Below are positions 17,401 to 24,634 of a stretch of DNA of 39,734 bases, piece by piece (position 1 is the first letter of the stretch; each line of letters opens with the position of its first letter). Made by a program: the position numbers and the translations under genes. The stretch lies in contig CALPVV020000011.1 in the NCBI GenBank assembly GCA_943327105.2, positions 1 through 39,734 of the forward strand, read 5' to 3'. The notes beneath the pieces are model-generated. The model did not search any database and was not told where the DNA came from. It was given only the letters and a program-made list of their open reading frames with translations. Origin of the DNA: Nitrosovibrio sp. Nv4. Lineage in GTDB: Bacteria; Bdellovibrionota; UBA1018; CAIMNF01.

Positions 17401-18785
17401 CCGACTATTTGTTTGACATCAAGCAAACTGATCTTCACTCGAATGTTTCTCCGATCGCTTCATTCAAGTGGACTCGTTTTATTGGTACCGTCAACACTCC
17501 AGTAGTATTGAGTCCCAACCCGACCTCAATCACTAACGGAGCAAACAGCTTGACCATTTTCGGTAGCTGTACATCCAATCAAACCATTTCAATTGGCGGT
17601 GATATCAGTGCATCTGATGTAAGCAACCCTTCAAACAGCCTGTCACAAACTTGTACCAACAATCAGTTTCTATACATGATTTCAAAAACAGTAGACGGTG
17701 TTTACAATTTCAACCTTACCCAGAGCTATCTTGGTGTAACCTCAACAGCCACTACGGTAACCTGGACAAGAAATACAAGGCCAGTTACTCAAATATTAAG
17801 TGGCCCCACTTCACCGAACATCGGCTCAACTGCGAGCTTCGTATTCAATTCAACCACGAGCGGGGTTACCTTTCAATGCAGGCTTGATACAACTGCAACC
17901 TGGAGCGCTTGCACGTCGGGAACTGCAATTCAAAGTTCAACCATTTCGAATGGAGCAAGAACTTATTATGTAAGAGCGATCGATGCGTCTTCAAATGCTG
18001 GTGACCCAGTCAGTTACTCATGGACACAAGCTTTTTATAACACCATGGCGCTTTATCATCTGAATACATCAGCAACCAATACCAGCTTGCACTTAACTGA
18101 TAGCAGTAACTATGCAAGCCTGTTCAGCAACACTTTAGTTCCGGGAACAGCAACTCTTGCAACTAACGACACAACCGGTGTTCAACTCACAATTCCGCCT
18201 GGTACCACCACTTCAAAATCAAGTCGATTGTTTGGAACCAGCAAATATTACACAGTCGCAAACAACAACGTTCTGAACCTCGGCCTAGACAAACTTACGC
18301 TTGAGTTAAGAGTAAAATGGAGCACTTACCCGGCCACCGGAAACTACTGGGTTCTACTTTCAAAAACTAATGGTTCAAGTGGATGGGAACTCAGACTACG
18401 TCGTTTAAATACGGCCGCATATTACTTTGATTTTGTTGTTTACAGAAGCGGGACAACACCAACCATTGTGAGTTCAAGCAGCTTGGGAGATATCACTGCG
18501 GCAGGAAAGATCAATACTTGGCACTATCTAGCGGTTACCTATAACCTTGGTACAGTAAACTTCTCATATGCCGAAACTACAACAATGGGTAGCTTCGGAA
18601 GCGGGATCATCGGAACCGCGGGCTCAACCACCATTCCAGCTGGAACCGGGCCATTCCGAATCGGTGCTAACAGCACACCAGGAGTCGGAAATTCCTTATG
18701 GTTCCCAGGATCAATCGATGAAGTTAGAATTTCAAGAATCATTCGAACTCCGGCTTACACTACTTCAGAATACACAGCCGACTGA
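14487..18785 (+). CDS. giant surface lipoprotein: 11 Ig-like repeats plus LamG-like domain (copy B)
   Basis: This 1432-residue paralogue of the preceding gene has the same plan: lipobox LIFFSGC, low-complexity linker (KKGSSSKSS), 11 Cys-paired Ig-like repeats of about 95 residues, one different module (F-x-C-R-L-D, then RTYYVRAIDASSNAG), and a C-terminal LamG-like domain (MALYHLN, LTLELRVKW, GWELRLRR, SIDEVRISR). Identity is modest, so the duplication is old and the two may bind different ligands. The GTG at 14487 follows GGAAG; an internal ATG at 14541 would also give a perfect lipoprotein signal (MRLLLISSLIFFSGC). It is convergent with clpA, two bases apart. Likely an outer-membrane-anchored adhesin or carbohydrate-binding surface fibre; direct ligand evidence is absent. 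Confidence 0.85.
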   Translation: MINKVFFKKIFQNSEASWMRLLLISSLIFFSGCSKKGSSSKSSAGNNSTVTSLSKLAPVSLSVNSPYTSNASSFTLSGTCADTATVYISGSETNSNLCAQNAFAFNLTPQGSGTNTYYLVQKANGALDSSTVRFDWVINTNLPDNVEITSPTVPVTFSNQNSIQIDGTCTTGYTVTVGGDISANDVYSPTNSLTQTCNNSTFSYTINKSSDQLYQFSFTQTDPTTMNTSGAVTVGWERDTIAPTSLTVDTPSSGFIRTKNNNQSISGLCENQSTVKLTGTQTFSTSCTNGAYSFNVEETSDGNYHYDVIQTDRAGNDSSPPLGIDWVRDTILSQSLSITNHNTSNCNSTSCINNTSNLTLIGGCEAGATVNISGPNSYSDHTICGNSNSYTLNISKTGDGTYNYTLYQTDTALNTSSNLSYTWTIDTTVLAPEVLNYSGNSVTSSDADITLSVSCETNATVNMSVNGNTEQKNCTASPVSFNYTPSSGGSAIYAFTLSQTDLAGNTSSDTSFSWNKTVGIPSTPVLTSANPFFTNAGTPDKNNITITGSCTNGNSVIISRNGTPVTSSTCSGISFSSIVSQSTDGIYHYSVKQQNASLVDSASVSVTWNRKTTIPAAPTITSINHPHHYSNSNTISIGGACENDSTVSISGDTDTDSTTCANTSYSFTVTKTDDANYTFYIEQTDAAGNNSLKTEQIWTRDTITPAEVTLYNPITNPYRSYSSNVDVTATCTPNETNVFITGNGADSNLPCPATGKVIFTVTKSADGTYNYTIYQKDFAGNTTSGILFTWQRDSSLTPTPMFQPTVSTPTNNNPYLSNTSSMDLYVTCDATISPTKAIVNISGDITSSEVTSPANSLSQSCTSSPVRFTIQKSSDGLFKFDLNQFNPNNNVYSANTRVEWDRKTTLPAAPAITTPVLNTSTSPSSFISSGNLTIIGTCEADSTVTISNAHTDSMVCDSNNSFQFEVIKSVDADYLFDIKQTDLHSNVSPIASFKWTRFIGTVNTPVVLSPNPTSITNGANSLTIFGSCTSNQTISIGGDISASDVSNPSNSLSQTCTNNQFLYMISKTVDGVYNFNLTQSYLGVTSTATTVTWTRNTRPVTQILSGPTSPNIGSTASFVFNSTTSGVTFQCRLDTTATWSACTSGTAIQSSTISNGARTYYVRAIDASSNAGDPVSYSWTQAFYNTMALYHLNTSATNTSLHLTDSSNYASLFSNTLVPGTATLATNDTTGVQLTIPPGTTTSKSSRLFGTSKYYTVANNNVLNLGLDKLTLELRVKWSTYPATGNYWVLLSKTNGSSGWELRLRRLNTAAYYFDFVVYRSGTTPTIVSSSSLGDITAAGKINTWHYLAVTYNLGTVNFSYAETTTMGSFGSGIIGTAGSTTIPAGTGPFRIGANSTPGVGNSLWFPGSIDEVRISRIIRTPAYTTSEYTAD
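14652..17783 (+). repeat. 11 tandem Ig-like coding repeats (about 95 residues each), copy B
   Basis: This is the repeat block within the lipoprotein gene at 14487. Units 2, 9 and 11 carry the same extra segment of about 12 residues before the second Cys (pattern G-D-I-[ST]-x-[SN]-[DE]-V-x-x-P-x-N-S-L-[ST]-Q-[ST]-C) that is seen in unit 9 of copy A. Confidence 0.85.
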
Positions 18786-18787
18786 TG

Positions 18788-21085
18788 CTAGCTCTCTTGC
18801 TTAACCGGATTCGGCAATGACGGTATCTTCGTCTCAACCACAAAGTGCGGCTTATCATCTTTCAAGCACACTCGAACTGCACCACCATTTTCAAGTTTAC
18901 CGAAAAGAATCTCTTCCGAGAGCGGACGCTTGATTTCATCTTGAATCACACGCCCAAGCGGACGCGCTCCCATTTTCGGGTCATAGCCTTTATTCGTCAA
19001 CCAGGTGCGAACATCTGCATCGAATTCGATCTCGATGTTTTTCGCCAGCAACAAGTGTTCAAGCTCAACCAGTTGCTTACTGACCACTTGTTCCATCATC
19101 GGCATGCTGAGTGGGTTGAAGAACACCACCGCATCAAGACGGTTTCTGAATTCAGGCGAGAACGTACGCTCAAGCTCTTTTTGAGCCGCATTACTGCCAC
19201 CCATTTCACTTGAAAACCCAACCGTACGGCGCTCTGAATCACGTGAACCCACGTTAGAAGTCATGATGAAGATCACGTTTCTGAAGTCAGCCTTCTTACC
19301 ATTGTTATCGGTGAGGAACCCGTGGTCCATCACCTGAAGCAGGATATTCCAAACGCTCGGATGCGCTTTTTCAATCTCATCGAGCAAGACAACAGAGTGT
19401 GGATTCTTATTCACTGCATCGGTCAATAAGCCAGCCTGATCAAAACCAACATAACCCGGAGGCGCGCCGATGAGACGGGATACCGTGTGCTGTTCCATGT
19501 ATTCACTCATGTCAAAACGAAGGAATGATACCCCCATTTGAGCTGCAATTTGCTTTGAAAGTTCGGTCTTACCAACACCGGTAGGACCACAGAACAAGAA
19601 CGAACCGATTGGTTTATCACCGGAACGAAGTCCTGAACGAGACAATCGAATGCTCGATACGATTCGCTCGATAGCGTGATCTTGACCAAAAATAGTGATT
19701 TTCAAATTCTTATCGAGTGACTGAAGACGATCTTTTTGAGAAGAGCTCACCGATTTGGCAGGAATACGGGCCATCTGAGCTACCATCTCCTCAACATCAA
19801 CCTGGGTCACTTCTTTCTTTTTAGCGATACGGAGCTTCGCACCCACTTCGTCGATTACGTCGATCGCCTTGTCAGGAAGAAAACGATCAGTCAAATGCTT
19901 CACCGAAAGCTCAACCGCCGACTTGATCGCATCATTGGTATAGGTCAAACCGTGATGTGATTCGAATTGGGGCTTAAGCCCGTGAAGAATTTGAATGGTT
20001 TCATCTTGAGTCGGCTCAACCACATCGATTTTTTGAAAGCGGCGGGACAGCGCCTGATCTTTAGCAAAAACGGTACGGTATTCTTGAAAGGTTGTGGAAC
20101 CAAAAACTCGAATTTCGCCGCGAGCAAGCAGAGGCTTCAACAAGTTTGCCGCATCAACAGTGCCACCGTTCACGGAGCCTGCACCAATAATGGTGTGAAT
20201 TTCATCAATGAACAATACCGGAAATGAACCGCGCTCATGCTTGACTTCAAGAGCCTGAATCACACGCTTCATGCGTTGTTCGAAATCGCCACGGAACTTG
20301 GTACCGGCAAGTAAACCGCCCAAATCAAGAGAATAAATAACCGCACTTTTCAGGTGATCAGGCACTTCACCTTTTACAATTCGTTCTGCAAGTCCTTCAG
20401 CGATTGCGGTTTTACCGACGCCGGCTTCACCCACCAGCAGGGGATTGTTTTTACGACGACGACATAAGGTTTGAATCACCCGATCAAGCTCATGCTTACG
20501 GCCGACCATCGGGTCAAGCTTTCCGTTTTTTGCACGCTCATTCAGGTTGACCGTGAATTGGGTAAGCGCATCGTTCATCGCTGCACGAGATGAGTCACCT
20601 TCGCCATTTTCCTGGTTTGTCAGATTGGAATCGTTTTGAGGTTCATCGGAAGCAATTCCATGACTGACGAAACTGATCACATCGAGGCGATCAATGCCTT
20701 GTTGAGTGAGGAGATAAAGTGTCCAGGAATCTTTGGCTTGAAAAATAGCCACCAACAAATCAACTGGCGCGATTTCACTCTTGCCTGACGATTGAACTTG
20801 AAACATCGCTCTTTGAACCAAGCGTTGAACGCCAAGAGTGGCAATTGGATTCTCGTTTTCGCCTTTTTCATTTTCAGGTGCAATCGGAACTTCTCTTTGA
20901 AGATAAGCAGAAATGCTTTCTTTCATTTTTTCGATATCGCCCTTGCAATGCTGAATGGTCTGCTTCACTTCATTTTCATCAAGAAGTGAAAGCATGACGT
21001 GTTCAAGAGTGAGGAACTCATGTTTTCGTTCAACCGCATAAGTCAGGGCCCGATTCAATACTGCTTCTGCTTTTTTTCCGATCAT
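18788..21085 (-). CDS. clpA: ATP-dependent Clp protease ATP-binding subunit ClpA
   Basis: This 765-residue AAA+ unfoldase feeds substrates to ClpP in the cytoplasm. It has an N-terminal Clp_N repeat domain (1-145) and two ATPase modules: Walker A GEAGVGKT (219-226) with Walker B VLFIDE (290-295), and GPTGVGKT (500-507) with VVLLDE (565-570), the latter followed by [19 protein letters not shown]. The tripeptide V622-G-F, in the position of the IGL/IGF loop, is the ClpP-docking element. There is no long middle coiled coil and no UVR motif, so it is ClpA rather than ClpB or ClpC. Its ATG overlaps the stop of clpS by four bases (ATGA), so adaptor and unfoldase are translationally coupled. No clpP lies in the window. 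Confidence 0.97.
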   Translation of the reverse strand: MIGKKAEAVLNRALTYAVERKHEFLTLEHVMLSLLDENEVKQTIQHCKGDIEKMKESISAYLQREVPIAPENEKGENENPIATLGVQRLVQRAMFQVQSSGKSEIAPVDLLVAIFQAKDSWTLYLLTQQGIDRLDVISFVSHGIASDEPQNDSNLTNQENGEGDSSRAAMNDALTQFTVNLNERAKNGKLDPMVGRKHELDRVIQTLCRRRKNNPLLVGEAGVGKTAIAEGLAERIVKGEVPDHLKSAVIYSLDLGGLLAGTKFRGDFEQRMKRVIQALEVKHERGSFPVLFIDEIHTIIGAGSVNGGTVDAANLLKPLLARGEIRVFGSTTFQEYRTVFAKDQALSRRFQKIDVVEPTQDETIQILHGLKPQFESHHGLTYTNDAIKSAVELSVKHLTDRFLPDKAIDVIDEVGAKLRIAKKKEVTQVDVEEMVAQMARIPAKSVSSSQKDRLQSLDKNLKITIFGQDHAIERIVSSIRLSRSGLRSGDKPIGSFLFCGPTGVGKTELSKQIAAQMGVSFLRFDMSEYMEQHTVSRLIGAPPGYVGFDQAGLLTDAVNKNPHSVVLLDEIEKAHPSVWNILLQVMDHGFLTDNNGKKADFRNVIFIMTSNVGSRDSERRTVGFSSEMGGSNAAQKELERTFSPEFRNRLDAVVFFNPLSMPMMEQVVSKQLVELEHLLLAKNIEIEFDADVRTWLTNKGYDPKMGARPLGRVIQDEIKRPLSEEILFGKLENGGAVRVCLKDDKPHFVVETKIPSLPNPVKQES

Positions 21086-21426
21086 GATTCCCTCTTTTCG
21101 ATGGTCAACTTCAATGGAAAACCCGCCTTACGCGCTTTCTCAGTCACTTTGACCACTTTGGTTTCGGCAATGTCATGAGAATAAATTCCCGCGACTGCCT
21201 TGCCTTCCTCATGCACTTTCAACATCAGTGCCATTGCTTCTTCAGATGGTTTTGAAAAATCGATTGTCAACACCTCGACCACGAATTCCATCGTGGTATA
21301 GTCGTCATTATGCAATAAAACCGCATATTTCGGTGGCTCGGCAACCTTAGGCACCGCTTCTTGAACGACTGCGCCAACCCCTGCACCTGACTGATTTCCA
21401 TTCGTCAACCCATTGTCATCATTCAT
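21082..21426 (-). CDS. clpS: ClpS N-degron adaptor
   Basis: The 114-residue adaptor binds proteins with bulky hydrophobic N-terminal residues and delivers them to ClpA. After a disordered Gly/Val-rich N-terminus come the family hallmarks: YAVLLHNDDYTTMEFVVEVL (N-D-D-x-T/Y and the M-E-F-V helix) and a conserved helix with MLKVHEEGKAVAG ending in the strand IYSHDIAETKV. The His and Asp/Asn residues of the N-degron pocket appear intact. It is the first gene of the clpS-clpA pair, divergent from the CpaF-like gene with 63 bases between them. A Shine-Dalgarno-like AGGAAAG lies about 11 bases upstream of the ATG. Confidence 0.96.
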   Translation of the reverse strand: MNDDNGLTNGNQSGAGVGAVVQEAVPKVAEPPKYAVLLHNDDYTTMEFVVEVLTIDFSKPSEEAMALMLKVHEEGKAVAGIYSHDIAETKVVKVTEKARKAGFPLKLTIEKRES

Positions 21427-21489
21427 TGTTTTCGATTCTTTCCTGATTTCAGCCTAGCATATTTTAAATAAAGTAGAGATAATAAAAGC

Positions 21490-22638
21490 ATGGGCATTCG
21501 TTCTAAATTTGATAAAGAAGAAAACACCGATCCGAACGCGGTTCGATCTCCCTTTGTCACGACACAACCCAATGCTCCCACTGTCGCGAATGGCGCACCG
21601 ATGCCGGATTTAGGACTCTTAAACCCGCTCATTCAAGATTCTGAAGTGACCGAGATCATGATCAACGATCTTAGAAATATTGCGATCGAAAAGCGCGGGC
21701 AAATCGTAGTTACTCCGGTGCGATACAAATCAATTGATGAATTGAATCGGTTAGTCAGAATTTTATTGGATCCTTCAGGAAAAACCATCAGCCCTGAATC
21801 TCCACTCGCCATGACCACTCTGCCCGATGGCTCACGAGTTCATATTGTTGTACCACCAATTGTCGAAACAGGACCTTGCATTACGATTCGACGCTTTCCG
21901 AAGCGTTATCAAATTGACAATTTCATCGCCAATGGAACCATGGACCGACGCATTGCCCACTTCCTCGAAGCATGCATCGTTGGCAAACAAAACATTTTAA
22001 TCAGCGGCGGTACCGGAACGGGAAAAACAACGCTTCTCAACGCTTTGATCGGTGTGATTCCACCACATGAACGCGTCATCACTATTGAAGATTCAGCTGA
22101 AATTCCGCTCATCCTTCCTAACCAGGTAAAAATGATGACTCACTCCGGCAGTTTCGGTTCTGACTCGATCACCGCAAAAACATTGGTTCACAATGCACTT
22201 CGCATGCGTCCAGATCGCATCATCGTCGGCGAATGTCGTGGCCCAGAGGCGTTGGACATGATTCAAGCCATGAATACCGGTCACCAAGGATCAATGACCA
22301 CCATTCATGCAAATACACCTCGCGATGCGCTCTTCAGACTTGAAACACTGATGATGAATGCAGGTCATGAGATACCTCTTTCTGCGATGAGAAGACAAAT
22401 CGCGAATGCGATACAACTCATCATTCAGATCAAACGATTTTACGGTGGTTCGCGAAAAGTCGTATCCATTCAGGAAATCACCGGCATCGAACAAGAGAAC
22501 ATTCTTCTTCAGGAAGTTTTTGCATTTGAAGTCACTAATTCATCTGAACTTCAGTCAGATGAAGGCTCATTCCGTTTTCATCTCTCTACAAAAATATTTG
22601 AGAGCCTGCGCGGGCAAGGAATCAAGCCCATTCCATGA
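21490..22638 (+). CDS. cpaF: CpaF/TadA-family secretion and pilus ATPase
   Basis: This 382-residue hexameric ATPase of the type II/IV secretion superfamily has Walker A GGTGTGKTT (173-181), the acidic pair E200-D201, the Walker B-like RPDRIIVGECRGPEAL (240-255) and the His box HQGSMTTIHAN (265-275). VGECRGPEA with TTIHAN is typical of CpaF (Tad pilus assembly) and close relatives. The N-terminus is short and polar, with no FHA domain. The usual partners (CpaE, TadB, TadC) are not beside it; instead an M20 peptidase and a beta-barrel-like protein follow, each with a 4-base overlap. It may energise a Tad-like machine encoded elsewhere, possibly related to the TadG-like gene at 39252. The family is certain; the CpaF subfamily is likely. 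Confidence 0.88.
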   Translation: MGIRSKFDKEENTDPNAVRSPFVTTQPNAPTVANGAPMPDLGLLNPLIQDSEVTEIMINDLRNIAIEKRGQIVVTPVRYKSIDELNRLVRILLDPSGKTISPESPLAMTTLPDGSRVHIVVPPIVETGPCITIRRFPKRYQIDNFIANGTMDRRIAHFLEACIVGKQNILISGGTGTGKTTLLNALIGVIPPHERVITIEDSAEIPLILPNQVKMMTHSGSFGSDSITAKTLVHNALRMRPDRIIVGECRGPEALDMIQAMNTGHQGSMTTIHANTPRDALFRLETLMMNAGHEIPLSAMRRQIANAIQLIIQIKRFYGGSRKVVSIQEITGIEQENILLQEVFAFEVTNSSELQSDEGSFRFHLSTKIFESLRGQGIKPIP

Positions 22639-23762
22639 ATGCTCAAAATCTATTAGAGATCCTCGTCAATCAGAACTCACATCATGACCACATTACTGGA
22701 ATCATGACCGTTCTTGAAACCATCGCCAATGAAGCACAAGGACTAGGTTTATTGATCGACTGGCATCGCGCCGTATACGGAAAGCCTTCAGCACTTTGTG
22801 CGACTCTGCCTGCAGTTGAACACAATAAAGCCATTTCCCCCATTCGTACCATCTTGCTAGTTACTCACGCTGATACGGTTTTTCCGGTTGATTCTAACTT
22901 TCAAAAAATCAGCTGGAACGATGACCGTTCTCGTGCCGTTGGCCCGGGAGTCATAGACGACAAAGGCGGAATCATCGTCACCTTGCTGTTACTCGAAAAG
23001 CTGGCTACTCTTTCTTCTCGTGATTATGAAGTAAAACTTTTATGCATGCCTTCTGAAGAAATCGGATCACCCGGTTTTTCAAAATGGCTAGAAGCTCAAA
23101 GTGCTACCGCTTCAATCATTCTCGGCTTTGAACCATCCCTTCCAGACGGTTCAATCATTCATTCCCGTCGAGGAAACCGCTGGTATGAATTCACCCTGCA
23201 AGGACCTGGTGGCCATGCGGGAAGAGACGCTGGAAAAGTCATGAATCCAGGAAGCGCACTCGCATCACTGATTTCTGAAATCGAGAAAATAGGAAAACCG
23301 GAACAGGGCTCCAGTACCACCCTTGGCTCATTTCATAGCAATACAAATGGGTTCAATGTCATTCCTTCAGAGGCGATCGCAAAACTCGATGTTCGCTATG
23401 AAAGCAATCAACTTCGAGATCAGGTTCATGAAGACATTCTCAGAGTCATCGAAAAATCAGCTTATTCAGATCAGGTAAAATGGAAGTTACATGAAGATTG
23501 CCCCGCAATGAGACTGAATGTCGAATCAATCGGACTGGGAAAAAGTCTTGCCGAAGAAATTGAAAAAATCGAAGGCAGGAAAATATCAGTGGTAGCCGCA
23601 GCAGGATCTTCTGATTCAAATTATTTATATCAGCCAGGTATTCCGATGATCGATGGTCTGGGCGCGGTCGGCACCGGACTTCACACTGAAAATGAAACAC
23701 TCGAAACAGCAAGTCTTGAAACCAGAGCTGAAGCCATCTTTAAAGTGATAGCAAAATTATGA
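22635..23762 (+). CDS. M20-family zinc metallopeptidase (carboxypeptidase G2/ArgE-like)
   Basis: This 375-residue hydrolase shows the M20 metal and catalytic motifs: H78-A-D80 in THADTVFP, GPGVIDDKGG with metal-bridging D108, P-S-E141-E142-I-G-S for the catalytic base and metal ligand, a FEPS segment for the next acidic ligand, and a C-terminal GLHTENE with the last His. The sequence GGHAGRDAG marks the lid/dimer domain. Members remove C-terminal amino acids or acyl groups from small peptides or amides; carboxypeptidase-G2-like proteins are closest by motif. No signal peptide is visible, so it should act in the cytoplasm. Start and stop overlap both neighbours by four bases. Why it sits between a pilus ATPase and an outer-membrane protein is unclear. 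Confidence 0.88.
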   Translation: MNAQNLLEILVNQNSHHDHITGIMTVLETIANEAQGLGLLIDWHRAVYGKPSALCATLPAVEHNKAISPIRTILLVTHADTVFPVDSNFQKISWNDDRSRAVGPGVIDDKGGIIVTLLLLEKLATLSSRDYEVKLLCMPSEEIGSPGFSKWLEAQSATASIILGFEPSLPDGSIIHSRRGNRWYEFTLQGPGGHAGRDAGKVMNPGSALASLISEIEKIGKPEQGSSTTLGSFHSNTNGFNVIPSEAIAKLDVRYESNQLRDQVHEDILRVIEKSAYSDQVKWKLHEDCPAMRLNVESIGLGKSLAEEIEKIEGRKISVVAAAGSSDSNYLYQPGIPMIDGLGAVGTGLHTENETLETASLETRAEAIFKVIAKL

Positions 23763-24634
23763 AAAAATCGATCATCCTTATTTTGGTACTTTTATCGAGT
23801 GTCGTTCATGCCCACACTTTGAAAAACAGCAACTCTTTTGGTGAAAGCAGCTATCGTGACGTTAACTTGAGCGGTACCTGGAGCTTGAGTGAAAAGGATT
23901 ACCTCGTCACCACTTTTCAAAACACACTTTCTTCAGGCAGCACCACCAACGAATACAAGGCTGGAGTCGGCTCACAAATCAACGATGATCTTTCTTACTA
24001 TATCAGCGGCTATTATCGTTCAGAGCCCAACAATATTCGCGCAATGGGAATTGATCCAAGCATCACTCATGGCTTTGATGACCTTTTAATTGAAGATCAA
24101 ACCACCAGTTTTACGGCGAGTTTGATGCTATCAAAATATGCTTCTGATCTGAGCCTCACCGGAACAAAAAAAACCGCTGAAGAAAGCTTTTACTCCGCCG
24201 GAATCAGTGCACAAGCAAATCAGGATCTTACCGATGAAATATCTTTTGCACTTGGAGGGTCAGTCTATCAGTACACCGACCCATCAATAAACATTCCCGC
24301 ACTGAAAGGCCCATTGGCGAACAACCAAAACGGGGGACGAAATCCGAATCGGAATCGTCGACAAAATCTGGTAAACACTTCGGACAGTGTGTTGAGCACA
24401 AGCGGATACCCGAAATACAGCTACTACTTAAGCTCAAGCTGGAGCTTTCTTGACAACTGGTCGAGTTCTTACAGTTTTTCTTCTTCAACATCAAATTTTG
24501 AAAATACAACCAGTTACTTTTCAAGTGTGAGCATTGATCACACTTTCCTGAAAAGCTGGAATGCGGAACTGGAATACAGCTGGAGCAATTCAGGCTTCAC
24601 CACTTCAGGTGTCGGGTTCAGCTATAAGTGGTGA
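23759..24634 (+). CDS. outer-membrane beta-barrel-like protein
   Basis: The 291-residue protein has a clear signal peptide (MKKSIILILVLLSSVVHA). The mature chain is rich in Ser, Tyr and Asn, with alternating polar/aromatic strands such as YYISGYYRS, YKAGVGSQIND and YYLSSSWSF, and ends GVGFSYKW with a terminal aromatic residue, as expected for an outer-membrane barrel of about 10-12 strands. One disordered loop contains an Asn/Arg-rich segment (NGGRNPNRNRRQN). I do not recognise a named family. It overlaps the M20 gene by four bases and ends the three-gene unit that starts with the CpaF-like ATPase. Its stop directly abuts the stop of the convergent gene (TGATCA at 24632-24637), with no intergenic base. 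Confidence 0.75.
   Translation: MKKSIILILVLLSSVVHAHTLKNSNSFGESSYRDVNLSGTWSLSEKDYLVTTFQNTLSSGSTTNEYKAGVGSQINDDLSYYISGYYRSEPNNIRAMGIDPSITHGFDDLLIEDQTTSFTASLMLSKYASDLSLTGTKKTAEESFYSAGISAQANQDLTDEISFALGGSVYQYTDPSINIPALKGPLANNQNGGRNPNRNRRQNLVNTSDSVLSTSGYPKYSYYLSSSWSFLDNWSSSYSFSSSTSNFENTTSYFSSVSIDHTFLKSWNAELEYSWSNSGFTTSGVGFSYKW

Noticed and set aside
10454-17783. Repeat arrays as a CRISPR or satellite region
   Set aside because: The repeats are about 270-285 bases, diverged in DNA and conserved at protein level in one frame, so they are coding Ig-like domains.
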